Positions 1 through 6,897 of a DNA stretch of 14,471 bases are shown in pieces. A program made the position numbers and the translations under genes. Every line of letters starts with the position of its first letter. Position 1 is the stretch's first letter. Location of the stretch: contig CAAEBM010000031.1 in assembly GCA_900754115.1 (NCBI GenBank), forward strand, positions 1 through 14,471, read 5' to 3'. This DNA is from Bacilli bacterium (GTDB taxonomy: Bacteria; Bacillota_I; Bacilli_A; RFN20; CAG-631). Under the pieces are notes generated by a model that searched no databases, was not told the DNA's origin, and worked only from the letters and a program-made list of their open reading frames with translations.

Positions 1-866
1 CTAGATTATTATATTATTTTTTAGAAGTAGCCAAAGAAAGAAATTTTTCTAAAGCTGCAAAAAATTTACATGTCACTCAGCCTACTTTGTCAAAACAAAT
101 TAAAGATTTAGAAAGACAATTACAAAAAGATCTTTTTGTACGGGGAAAAGAAGTGACTTTAACAGATGAGGGGCAATATTTAAAAGCGAATGCCGTAGAA
201 ATAATTAATATGCTTGAAAAAACAGAATCTAATTTTAATTCCAAAAATGAGATTGCCGGAGATGTCTTTTTTGGCTTGGGAGAAACGTATTATATGGATG
301 TTTTGTCTAAAAAGATAAAACTTTTAAATGAACGATATCCTAAAATTAGAATTCGACTTTTTAGTTATGATTTTGATCCGATTCATGAGCGATTAGAAAG
401 AGGTATTTTGGATATTGGACTTTTTATTGGGCCATTATTTTATGATTCTTTTGAGTATTTTAAATTACCTTATGAAGATGAATTTTGTTTAATTGCTCCA
501 AAAGATAGTGAGATTGCTAAAAAAGGTATAATTACCCTATCTGATTTAAAAAATGTGCCATTGATTGCTTCAAATCAAACCATAGAAAATAAGCATCTTT
601 TTGATGGTTTTTTTGCTAAGAATGATAAATTACACATTATTTCTACTTACAATTTGATTAATAATGCCATTCATATGGTTAAAAATGGACTTGGTTATGC
701 TTTATCACTTAAAAATTTAGTTAATTTAGAAAAAACTAATTTAATTGAAATTGATTTTAAAGAAAAAATGAAGGTTCCTTTGTATTTAGCTATTAAAAGA
801 AATCGAAAACTTTCTAAAGCAGCAAAGGAGTTTTTAAATCTTCTTTTAGATGATAAATCAATATAA
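1..866 (+). CDS. LysR-type transcriptional regulator, 5'-truncated by the window edge
   Basis: This is a DNA-binding LysR-family regulator with an N-terminal winged helix-turn-helix and a C-terminal effector-binding domain. The reading frame is open from base 3 to the TAA at 864-866, giving 287 visible residues; only a few N-terminal residues should be missing. The visible start RLLYYFLEVAKERNFSKAA, then LHVTQPTLSKQIKDLE, is the family's recognition helix region, followed by LFVRGKEVTLTDEG, which closes the DNA-binding domain. An in-frame TTG at 87 lies inside the recognition helix and is not the start. Residues from about 90 onward match the two-lobed periplasmic-binding-protein-like domain, with FDPIHERLERGILDIGLFIGP typical of its first lobe. 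The length is usual for the family. The target genes are unknown; LysR regulators often control a divergent neighbour, which here would lie left of the window. Family assignment is firm; effector and regulon cannot be read. Confidence 0.93.
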   Translation, partial: RLLYYFLEVAKERNFSKAAKNLHVTQPTLSKQIKDLERQLQKDLFVRGKEVTLTDEGQYLKANAVEIINMLEKTESNFNSKNEIAGDVFFGLGETYYMDVLSKKIKLLNERYPKIRIRLFSYDFDPIHERLERGILDIGLFIGPLFYDSFEYFKLPYEDEFCLIAPKDSEIAKKGIITLSDLKNVPLIASNQTIENKHLFDGFFAKNDKLHIISTYNLINNAIHMVKNGLGYALSLKNLVNLEKTNLIEIDFKEKMKVPLYLAIKRNRKLSKAAKEFLNLLLDDKSI

Positions 867-1188
867 AATCAAATAAAAAGTTGGGTTAAATTACAAAGAA
901 ATTGAAAAAAATAAATTAAAGTTTTGAAAATATAATTGACATAACAGGTTATATTTTTTTCTTTTGCAAAATGTTTATCTGCCACTGTACGATATAGTCC
1001 GCATATATACTTTAAAAATTAATGGAAATGAAATTCAAATTTCTTATAAAAAAATTGGATAATTAGAATTGCCCATTTTATCTGTTACTACAGTAATTAG
1101 CAAAAACCATAAGACATAAACTGACATTTTTAAAGATACTAAAAAACTAGCACTTTAACATTTGCTTGGTGAAGAATAGTAAGAATAT
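867..1188. other. Gene-free AT-rich intergenic stretch
   Basis: About 320 bases between the LysR stop and the shared terminator. No open frame here has a ribosome site. A 33-codon open stretch at 964-1062 reads like protein (VYLPLYDIVRIYTLKINGNE) but has no start context and is probably chance or a decayed remnant. A TTGACA at 936-941 has no matching -10 at proper spacing. I see no RNA gene. Confidence 0.5.
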
Positions 1189-1219
1189 AAAAACAGACAC
1201 TACAAAAATGTCTGTTTTT
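1189..1219 (-). terminator. Rho-independent terminator of the lipoprotein gene, probably bidirectional
   Basis: Perfect 11-bp stem: AAAAACAGACA at 1189-1199 pairs with TGTCTGTTTTT at 1209-1219 around a 9-nt loop. It lies 28 bases past the TAA of the minus-strand lipoprotein gene. Read on the minus strand, the T-rich 3' arm runs into TTTTTATATT. On the plus strand the stem also ends in a T-run, so it could stop transcripts coming from the LysR side. Confidence 0.8.
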
Positions 1220-1247
1220 TGTTCTTTTAGATTGCTAAAACTAAAAA

Positions 1248-3203
1248 TTACCAAGGAGTAGGAACTCCATTTACATAATGCCAATATGCTAATGAACTTG
1301 ATGAAGGATTGGTTTCTGAATAATAATATATTGTCATGTTTTTTTCATAAGTGGTATTATGTATCATACTATTTAAATCAGAACCTTCTATTGCATCCCA
1401 CTCTTCTTTGCTACTTCCTTTATAAAAGATAGTATTAAAATCAGAATTCATACTATTAAACGCAGAATCTCCTATTTTTTTCACGCTTTTGCTGATTACA
1501 ATTCCTTTCATAAAAGTTGAAGTGCAAAAAGCGTATTCGTGAATCACAGTAACTGAATCTGGAATAGTAAAGATAATTTTTTCTTCATCGCCATATAGTT
1601 TTATTCCGCTAAAAGCTCTGTATCCAATTTCATAAGTTTTACCATTGGGGGAACTTGAAGGTAAGGAGTTTTCATTTAAATCTACTGCTTCACCTAAATA
1701 ATCCACAAGAATTTGGCGATTGAGGTGACTATTGGTATAAAAAGTGAAATTATCTTTTTCTGCTAATTCTCCTTTGTTTTGGCTTGAATCAATTTGAACT
1801 AAAATATTACTTGGAACTACAACTTTGTCTGAACGATTGTATACTTCTGTTAAATGTTCATTTCCTTTTTTAGCATAGTTAAAACTTTCTTGATCGAGAT
1901 TTGCACCTACAGTCATAGAAATCAATGAAGATCGATAACCTGGAGCAAAAGCATAGTCACCAATAGAAGTAACGCTATCAGGAATCACTAAACTGGTGAG
2001 ATTATGACCATGAAATGCCCATCCTTCAATGGTTTCTACACTATTTCCTAAATTTAAATTTGTAAGATTGTTATAGTGAAAGGCTCCAAATGGAATTGTT
2101 TTGATTTTATTGCCAAAGATCACACTTGTAACATAGTCACAATCATAAAATGCTTTCTCTTCAAGAGATTCTAAATTCGTTAATTTTATTTCTCCAATAA
2201 TTGTTGCGCCATAAAAAGCCCATTTTTTAATAGTTTTGACACTTTCTAAATTGATTTCTTGCGTAAAAGGAATGCCAGTAGAATTTGTTTGATAAAATGC
2301 GTATTCTCCAATAGTTGTTAAATTTTTTCCTCCTTCGATTTTTGTCAAGGAAGATTCTCTAAAAGCTCCTTTTGCTATAGTTTCTACTAAATCTCCTAGA
2401 TAAACTTCTTCTAAAGAAGTAGAACCATAAAAACAATGTTCTGGAACAATTGATGAATAAAATTCTGCTTTTTTAATCGCACTATATCTAAAAAGTTGAC
2501 TTCCCAAATTTATTACAGATTCAGGAATTACAATGGAAGTTAATGATGTAGCATTGAAAAAAGCATAATTCTCAATCGTGGTAATAGATTGAGGGATGAA
2601 AATAGATGTTAAACCAAATCGTTGATTCTCGTAAATTCGAAAAGCATTTTCTGCAATGGTTGTAACAGGAAGGCCTTCATAGGTAGAAGGAATAACAATG
2701 TCAGTAATGGAATTTTCATTCGCTCCAAGGACACTATAAGAAGTACCATCTTCATTTAATTGAAACTTTAAAAGTTGTCCATCCGGTATTTCTTCTTCCC
2801 GAGTGGCTCCACATTGGATACATATTCCCTCATCATTAAAGTTATGTGGTCCTTCATTGATATCTATGGCATCGCATCCTTCATTTTCACAATGTTGTTT
2901 ATGAGTGCCATCGCCATTATCTACCCATATGTAATTATGGATGTGTTCTTCTTGTTTGATTGCTCCACATATGCAAATACCATTACTATCGTAAGTATGG
3001 TTTCCATAATTAATGTCTGGTTCTTGACATCCTTGGTTTTGACAATGTTGTTTATGAGTGCCATCCCCATTGTCTACCCATACATAATGATGAGTATGCG
3101 ATATTTTACTTGTATTATCACTTTGATTTGTACACGAGGTAATAGTAGTGCATAAAGAAATACCTAATACAAATGTAATAATGATAGAAATAATTTTTTT
3201 CAT
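1248..3203 (-). CDS. BspA-like leucine-rich-repeat surface lipoprotein with two Cys/His repeats
   Basis: A predicted exported, lipid-anchored protein of 651 residues. Residues 1-23 are a signal peptide (MKKIISIIITFVLGISL), and the lipobox ITSC puts the acylated cysteine at Cys24. Residues 36-83 and 87-134 are two near-identical repeats with HxHxYxWVDNGDGTHKQHC and four cysteines each, plausibly metal-binding (inference). From about 145 to 600 there are BspA-type (LRR_5) repeats of the form IPxSVTxIxxxAFxxxxxLTSI. The C-terminus ends YWHYVNGVPTPW, a terminal motif I associate with this class of proteins in gut Bacilli. The start is well placed: AAGGAGGGG lies 8 bases upstream of the ATG. BspA-like proteins of other bacteria act in adhesion and host binding; the ligand here is unknown. 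It appears monocistronic, with its own promoter and terminator. The promoter spacer holds a poly-G run, which suggests variable expression. Confidence 0.9.
   Translation of the reverse strand: MKKIISIIITFVLGISLCTTITSCTNQSDNTSKISHTHHYVWVDNGDGTHKQHCQNQGCQEPDINYGNHTYDSNGICICGAIKQEEHIHNYIWVDNGDGTHKQHCENEGCDAIDINEGPHNFNDEGICIQCGATREEEIPDGQLLKFQLNEDGTSYSVLGANENSITDIVIPSTYEGLPVTTIAENAFRIYENQRFGLTSIFIPQSITTIENYAFFNATSLTSIVIPESVINLGSQLFRYSAIKKAEFYSSIVPEHCFYGSTSLEEVYLGDLVETIAKGAFRESSLTKIEGGKNLTTIGEYAFYQTNSTGIPFTQEINLESVKTIKKWAFYGATIIGEIKLTNLESLEEKAFYDCDYVTSVIFGNKIKTIPFGAFHYNNLTNLNLGNSVETIEGWAFHGHNLTSLVIPDSVTSIGDYAFAPGYRSSLISMTVGANLDQESFNYAKKGNEHLTEVYNRSDKVVVPSNILVQIDSSQNKGELAEKDNFTFYTNSHLNRQILVDYLGEAVDLNENSLPSSSPNGKTYEIGYRAFSGIKLYGDEEKIIFTIPDSVTVIHEYAFCTSTFMKGIVISKSVKKIGDSAFNSMNSDFNTIFYKGSSKEEWDAIEGSDLNSMIHNTTYEKNMTIYYYSETNPSSSSLAYWHYVNGVPTPW
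2802..3098 (-). repeat. Two tandem 51-codon Cys/His repeats inside the lipoprotein gene
   Basis: The segments encoding residues 36-83 (2955-3098) and 87-134 (2802-2945) are offset by 153 nt and nearly identical at DNA level: the block around 2890-2938 recurs around 3043-3091 with only a few changes. The encoded cores are WVDNGDGTHKQHCQNQGC and WVDNGDGTHKQHCENEGC. High DNA identity points to recent duplication and makes copy number prone to change by recombination. Confidence 0.85.
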
Positions 3204-3210
3204 ATAAAAA

Positions 3211-3252
3211 TCCCCTCCTTTTTAATTATAGCGCTTTTTCCCCCCCCGTCAA
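3211..3252 (-). promoter_or_regulatory. Lipoprotein promoter with poly-G spacer, and its ribosome site
   Basis: Minus-strand reading: -35 TTGACG (3252-3247), a 16-base spacer made of seven further Gs, AAAAA and GCGC, then a perfect -10 TATAAT (3230-3225). The ribosome site AAGGAGGGGA (3220-3211) follows at once. The full G-run is eight bases (3240-3247), the first serving as the last base of the -35. Each extra G would lengthen the spacer by one, so nine Gs would give the optimal 17. Caveat: a start point near 3218 puts the ribosome site at the very 5' end of the mRNA. Confidence 0.6.
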
Positions 3253-3290
3253 AAAAATTTTTTGCTGCGTGTTTATATGAAAATAGAATA

Positions 3291-3319
3291 AAATAAAAAA
3301 GCCTAAAAATAGGCATTTT
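3291..3319 (-). terminator. Rho-independent terminator of the first AAA/DUF4143 gene
   Basis: Short stem GCCTA (3301-3305) / TAGGC (3310-3314) with an AAAA loop. On the minus strand it is followed by TTTTTTATTT (3300-3291). It lies 23 bases past the TAG of the ATPase gene and ahead of the lipoprotein promoter, so it separates the two minus-strand genes. The stem is short but the T-run is good. Confidence 0.7.
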
Positions 3320-3337
3320 TAATAGTAATTTTATAAA

Positions 3338-4609
3338 CTAAAATAACTCAACTTGATTCAAAAGAAAATCAATTAATTTACAATGCAATATCCCTTCATC
3401 GTCATAAAAACTTGTAGGAATGTCATTTCTTATAACTATTTTTTTGAAAAAATCACCGGTTAATTTTAAAGAATCAAGTTCTGTTTCTTTTTTTTCTTGT
3501 TCATCCATTTTAAGTGCAGATTGAATATAGATTTTTTTGTCAAAATCATTAACTATAAAATCGATTTCTTTCATTTTTTTACTCTCTTTTCTTCTATCTT
3601 CAACTATTCCAACATCAACAGAGTATCCACGTCTTATTAGTTCGTTGTATATAATATTTTCCATTATATGCCCTAAATCAATCTGTCTATAATTTAATCT
3701 TACATTCCTAAGTCCTATATCTGAATAATAATATTTATTTGGATAATCAAAATATCTTTTTCCTTTTACATCATATCTTCTTGCTTCAGAAATAAGAAAT
3801 GCATCAATCATATGCTTAAGATATTTTGATACAGTGTCATCAGATATTTTAATAGATGATTTTGTGTTAATTGTCCCTGTGATTTTATTTGCATTTGTTA
3901 ACGAACCTATAGAAGAGGCTAAATAATCTAAAATTTCTTCTAAGACATCTTGTCTTTGCACTCTAGCATGTTCGACCAAATCTTTTATATAAATTTCTTC
4001 AATCAAATTTTTTAGATATGCTCTTTTTCGCTCTGTTGTTGGTTCTGAAATAAGTCCAGGCATCCCTCCATAAAGCATATATTCATCTAAGGCATCACTT
4101 GCCACACCACCTCTATGTGAATAAAATTCGCTAAAAGATAACGGATACACTTTAATTTGACTTGATTTTCCACGAAATTCTGTAGCAATATCAGTTGAAA
4201 GCATTTTTGAGTTGTTTCCAGTAACATAACAGTCAAGATTAGAATATGCTTTTAATTCATTTAACATGTCATATACACTTACTTCAATTTCGCTTTCTTG
4301 ATCTTTAACTTTTTTAGTAAACTGTATTTCATCAATAAAAAGATAATACTTTTCATTTTTGTTTTTCTTTATGATGTTTTCTACGTAATTACAAAGATAA
4401 AGCGGATTTCTAAATTTAAAATATTTTCGTTTATCTAACTCAATTTCAATAATATTATCTTTATTTACACCTGTAGAAAGTAAATATTCTTTAAACAAAT
4501 AAAATAGAAGCGTTGATTTTCCTCCACGTCTAATTCCTGTAATAACTTTGATATTGCCATTCCACATTCTTTCAATAATTTGATTTAGATAAAAATCTCT
4601 TTTAATCAT
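3338..4609 (-). CDS. AAA ATPase with C-terminal DUF4143 domain (first intact copy)
   Basis: A 423-residue ATP-binding protein of the AAA_14/DUF4143 type. The N-terminal ATPase domain shows Walker A GIRRGGKS (25-32), Walker B YYLFIDE (88-94) and the sensor-like YVTGNNSK (128-135), followed by TEFRG. Residues about 205-423 form the DUF4143 part. There E317, E323, the E348-I-D350 pair and Q363 (KIYIQSAL) are spaced like a PD-(D/E)XK nuclease fold; this is inference and activity is unproven. Length is normal for the family. Its cellular role is not established; such genes occur in many scattered copies in gut Bacillota and Bacteroidota. The start is the only ATG near the family's usual N-terminus (IKRDFYLNQII), with a weak ribosome site GGTAGGT upstream. 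It is monocistronic, with a promoter palindrome and its own terminator. A full-length paralogue sits at 12856-14145 and a stub at 4812-4928. Confidence 0.9.
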   Translation of the reverse strand: MIKRDFYLNQIIERMWNGNIKVITGIRRGGKSTLLFYLFKEYLLSTGVNKDNIIEIELDKRKYFKFRNPLYLCNYVENIIKKNKNEKYYLFIDEIQFTKKVKDQESEIEVSVYDMLNELKAYSNLDCYVTGNNSKMLSTDIATEFRGKSSQIKVYPLSFSEFYSHRGGVASDALDEYMLYGGMPGLISEPTTERKRAYLKNLIEEIYIKDLVEHARVQRQDVLEEILDYLASSIGSLTNANKITGTINTKSSIKISDDTVSKYLKHMIDAFLISEARRYDVKGKRYFDYPNKYYYSDIGLRNVRLNYRQIDLGHIMENIIYNELIRRGYSVDVGIVEDRRKESKKMKEIDFIVNDFDKKIYIQSALKMDEQEKKETELDSLKLTGDFFKKIVIRNDIPTSFYDDEGILHCKLIDFLLNQVELF

Positions 4610-4620
4610 AGTGACCTACC

Positions 4621-4658
4621 ATTAGAAAGTTAAGACATAAACGGCTTAACTTTCTAAT
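4621..4658. repeat. Perfect 14-bp inverted repeat (putative operator) before the first AAA/DUF4143 gene
   Basis: ATTAGAAAGTTAAG (4621-4634) and CTTAACTTTCTAAT (4645-4658) are exact reverse complements around a 10-base spacer. The repeat lies between the minus-strand -10 (4661-4666) and the start codon (4607-4609), so it covers the predicted start of transcription. It could be an operator or an RNA hairpin just before the ribosome site. There is no T-run, so it is not a terminator. Confidence 0.8.
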
Positions 4659-4660
4659 AT

Positions 4661-4690
4661 ATTATATCATTAAAACTAATTTTAATACAA
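4661..4690 (-). promoter_or_regulatory. Promoter of the first AAA/DUF4143 gene
   Basis: On the minus strand, -35 TTGTAT (4690-4685) and a perfect -10 TATAAT (4666-4661) with an 18-base spacer. Transcription would begin inside the adjacent 14-bp palindrome, consistent with repression or a 5' hairpin. Confidence 0.5.
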
Positions 4691-4811
4691 CTAAACAGTT
4701 AAAATATTTTAGAAAGTTTTTATAATTTTGGAATAAGGGCACGCCTTAGCTTGTTTTCAAAAAATTGCAATTATGTGTCTCAAATTTAAAATTATTTTTA
4801 ATTTGTGACAG

Positions 4812-4928
4812 TTAAGATAGAGTTAAGACACTTTTACCACATCTTCTTACACCAGTTAAAACTTTAATTAAATTAGATTCATAGAATCTTTTAATATTTT
4901 CTAAGTATTGATTTTTTTTAATTAGCAT
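4812..4928 (-). pseudogene. N-terminal stub of another AAA/DUF4143 ATPase
   Basis: A 38-codon minus-strand frame starts at the ATG at 4926-4928, after ribosome site GAGGTGA, and ends at a TAA (4812-4814). It reads MLIKKNQYLENIKRFYE, then LIKVLTGVRRCGKSVL. The Walker A GVRRCGKS and its distance from the start match the two full-length family members in this window (GIRRGGKS, GIRRCGKS). The frame stops seven codons after the Walker A lysine, where a whole protein would run on for about 400 residues. I find no Walker B or DUF4143 remnant in the next 200 bases. Its N-terminal sequence differs from both intact copies, so it is the stub of a third gene rather than a recent copy of either. It keeps a start codon and a ribosome site, so a short peptide could still be made. 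Confidence 0.8.
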
Positions 4929-4970
4929 AGCTATTCACCTCACATGTAGCATGGCATAAAAATCAAAAAA

Positions 4971-5007
4971 GTGTTACAATTTTGAAAATATTTTTAAATT
5001 ATAACAC
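4971..5007. repeat. Near-perfect 12-bp inverted repeat upstream of the AAA stub
   Basis: GTGTTACAATTT (4971-4982) and AAATTATAACAC (4996-5007) are reverse complements at 11 of 12 positions, with a 13-base spacer. The right arm read on the minus strand contains TATAAT, so the palindrome overlaps a likely -10 for the AAA stub. I see no well-spaced -35. It could be an operator like that of the intact copy, with a different sequence. Confidence 0.55.
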
Positions 5008-5071
5008 ATTATTGATTTCTATTTATTTGCAATATCAATCATTTTTGAAAATATAAAATCTTGCTTTTATT

Positions 5072-5127
5072 TTACAAATTTTATTTTTTGAGTATATAAT
5101 AGATTTGCTAAAAAAAATAAAGGAGAA
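5072..5127 (+). promoter_or_regulatory. Likely promoter and ribosome site of the ADP-ribosylglycohydrolase gene
   Basis: A perfect -10 TATAAT lies at 5095-5100. The best -35 at 17-base spacing is the weak TTACAA (5072-5077). The ribosome site AAAGGAGAA (about 5119-5127) is 5 bases before the ATG at 5133 and supports that start. The -35 is uncertain. Confidence 0.45.
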
Positions 5128-5132
5128 CCAAG

Positions 5133-6860
5133 ATGAAACTCATTAATGGATTATATTCAAAAACGGATGAATTCTTACAGATGAACCAAGCTTTTCATCA
5201 AGCGATTCAAAATTACCCACAATATCGTCTATTTATCAAATATTTAAAGATACGTTATGAAGAAGCTTATGATATTCAACTTTTTGAACAAGCCTTAACA
5301 AAAAAAGATATTGAAACAAAAAGTGCAGTCTATTTAAGAAAACAAACAGAATATGATGCATGTATCAAACGATTATATGGGCCATTTTTTACCGGAAAAG
5401 AGGAAGATAATGTCTTTTTACTACTTCAATTTTCTCCTTATCAAAGAATTGAATATATATTAAGGCAAAAAGCATTTTTAAACGAAGAAATGGAAGAAAT
5501 GCTAAAAAAAGTACAAGTTGATAATGTGTATGATTTTTATCATAGTTTATATTTACAACGAATAAAAGAACCTTTGCTTGAAATGCCGAAAAAAGAATTT
5601 CATTTAGAAGAAGATGAAGAATTTCTCTTGTGGAATTATAGCAATTTAAGACATGAACAAGATAAACGTCCAATCATTAATGTGCATGATTATCCCAAAG
5701 AACAATGGGCGAAGTTCATTTTACAATATAAACAAGATGAAAAAGAAGATTTTAATGAACCCAACGATATTCAAGACATCATTCAATGCTGTTCACATTT
5801 TGAAAAAAAACAAAAACAAGTTCAGCAATATGAAAAACGTTTACTTGGAGCAATTATGGCTCGCTTTGCTGGTTGCATGTTAGGAGCACCGGTAGAAAAT
5901 TATAGCATTGAACAAATGCAAGAGATAGCCAAAAAAAGTAACACACCTTTTCCACCAACTCAATATTGGAATGATGTAACAGATGAAGAAGGACTACATT
6001 ATAAAAGAGACAAAAAATATCATTTTAGTCGTGAAAAAATGAAATTTGTTGTAGCTGATGATGATGTCACTTATACGGTTTTGAATGCTTTAATTTTAGA
6101 AAAATATGGCTATCAAGTTCAAGCTAAAGATATCGCTATGTTTTGGAAGGATTATCTTCCTTATGCTTGCACAGCAGAATATGAGACAATGATGGGACTT
6201 CGTAAAGATCAGCCAATAGAACAAATTGTCAATTCAAATCCATATGTTGAATTAATTGGAGCTGCTATTCGAGCCGATAGTTTTGGATATGTTTGTCCAG
6301 GAAATCCTTATCAAGCAGCACTACTTGCCTATGAAGATGCAAAAATTTCTCATAAAAGAAATGGAATTTATGGTGAAATGTTTTTAGCAGCGACGATTGC
6401 AGCAAGTTTTACCAGTTCTTCAAGTCTTGAAGCTATTCGAGTGGGAATGAATTATATTCCTGATTATTGTCGGTTAAAGCAAGATTTATTGTGGGCTTTA
6501 TCCTATGAAGGAAAATTAAAAGATTTTTATGAAGCAAGAAAATTATTAGATGACCGCTTTTTACCTATGAACCGAGTACATACGAATAATAATATGTGTG
6601 CTATTGTTTTTTCTTTAATTTTAGGAAAAGATTGCTTTACAGATGCTATATCTAATTGCATAGCAATGGGATATGACAACGATTGCACAGGAGCAAGTGT
6701 TGGTTCAATTCTTGGTGCTTTATTAACAATTGATCAAATTGATAAAAAGTGGTATGAACCCTTTCATAACGAAATCCATACTTATATTCGTGGCTATGAA
6801 ACATTAAAAATTACAGAATTAGTCGATAAATTAATAAAAGTATATAAAAATAATGGATAA
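5133..6860 (+). CDS. ADP-ribosylglycohydrolase family protein with N-terminal extension
   Basis: The C-terminal part (about residues 236-575) is a DraG/ADP-ribosylglycohydrolase domain. This all-helical, two-metal (Mg or Mn) fold removes ADP-ribose from proteins or small molecules. Visible family marks are RLLGAIMARFAGCMLGAPVE (236-255), the acidic metal motif VADDDVTYTV (307-316; Asp309-311 and Thr313), HTNNNMCAIVFSLILG (483-498) and GYDNDCTGASVGSILGA (513-529; Asp515 and Asp517). All expected metal ligands look present, so it is probably active. Residues 1-235 are a charged, mostly helical extension that I do not recognise; the length of 575 is well above the roughly 300-350 of single-domain members. 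No signal peptide is seen, so it should be cytoplasmic. It is a single-gene unit with its own promoter and ends at a terminator shared with the convergent ABC operon. No ADP-ribosyltransferase partner is present here, and the substrate is unknown. Confidence 0.88.
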   Translation: MKLINGLYSKTDEFLQMNQAFHQAIQNYPQYRLFIKYLKIRYEEAYDIQLFEQALTKKDIETKSAVYLRKQTEYDACIKRLYGPFFTGKEEDNVFLLLQFSPYQRIEYILRQKAFLNEEMEEMLKKVQVDNVYDFYHSLYLQRIKEPLLEMPKKEFHLEEDEEFLLWNYSNLRHEQDKRPIINVHDYPKEQWAKFILQYKQDEKEDFNEPNDIQDIIQCCSHFEKKQKQVQQYEKRLLGAIMARFAGCMLGAPVENYSIEQMQEIAKKSNTPFPPTQYWNDVTDEEGLHYKRDKKYHFSREKMKFVVADDDVTYTVLNALILEKYGYQVQAKDIAMFWKDYLPYACTAEYETMMGLRKDQPIEQIVNSNPYVELIGAAIRADSFGYVCPGNPYQAALLAYEDAKISHKRNGIYGEMFLAATIAASFTSSSSLEAIRVGMNYIPDYCRLKQDLLWALSYEGKLKDFYEARKLLDDRFLPMNRVHTNNNMCAIVFSLILGKDCFTDAISNCIAMGYDNDCTGASVGSILGALLTIDQIDKKWYEPFHNEIHTYIRGYETLKITELVDKLIKVYKNNG

Positions 6861-6861
6861 T

Positions 6862-6893
6862 AAAAACTGTTTGTTAACGAACAAACAGTTTTT
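6862..6893. terminator. Bidirectional terminator between convergent genes
   Basis: A perfect 14-bp stem (6862-6875 with 6880-6893), core AACTGTTTGTT / AACAAACAGTT, with a 4-base AACG loop and T-runs on both strands. It lies directly after the ADP-ribosylglycohydrolase TAA and 4 bases before the end of the ABC gene, so it ends both transcripts. Confidence 0.92.
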
Positions 6894-6897
6894 TTCA

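Noticed and set aside
964..1062. 33-codon protein-like frame in the LysR/lipoprotein gap
   Set aside because: Possible start is only a TTG with no ribosome site; a stop lies shortly upstream; too short to identify.
2775..3155. 126-codon plus-strand frame opposite the lipoprotein N-terminus
   Set aside because: It is a shadow of the repeat-coding region on the other strand and has no ribosome site.
4777..4809. Imperfect hairpin GTCTCAAATT/GTCACAAATT just after the AAA stub as a terminator
   Set aside because: No T-run on the minus strand after the stem; it may be chance in AT-rich DNA.
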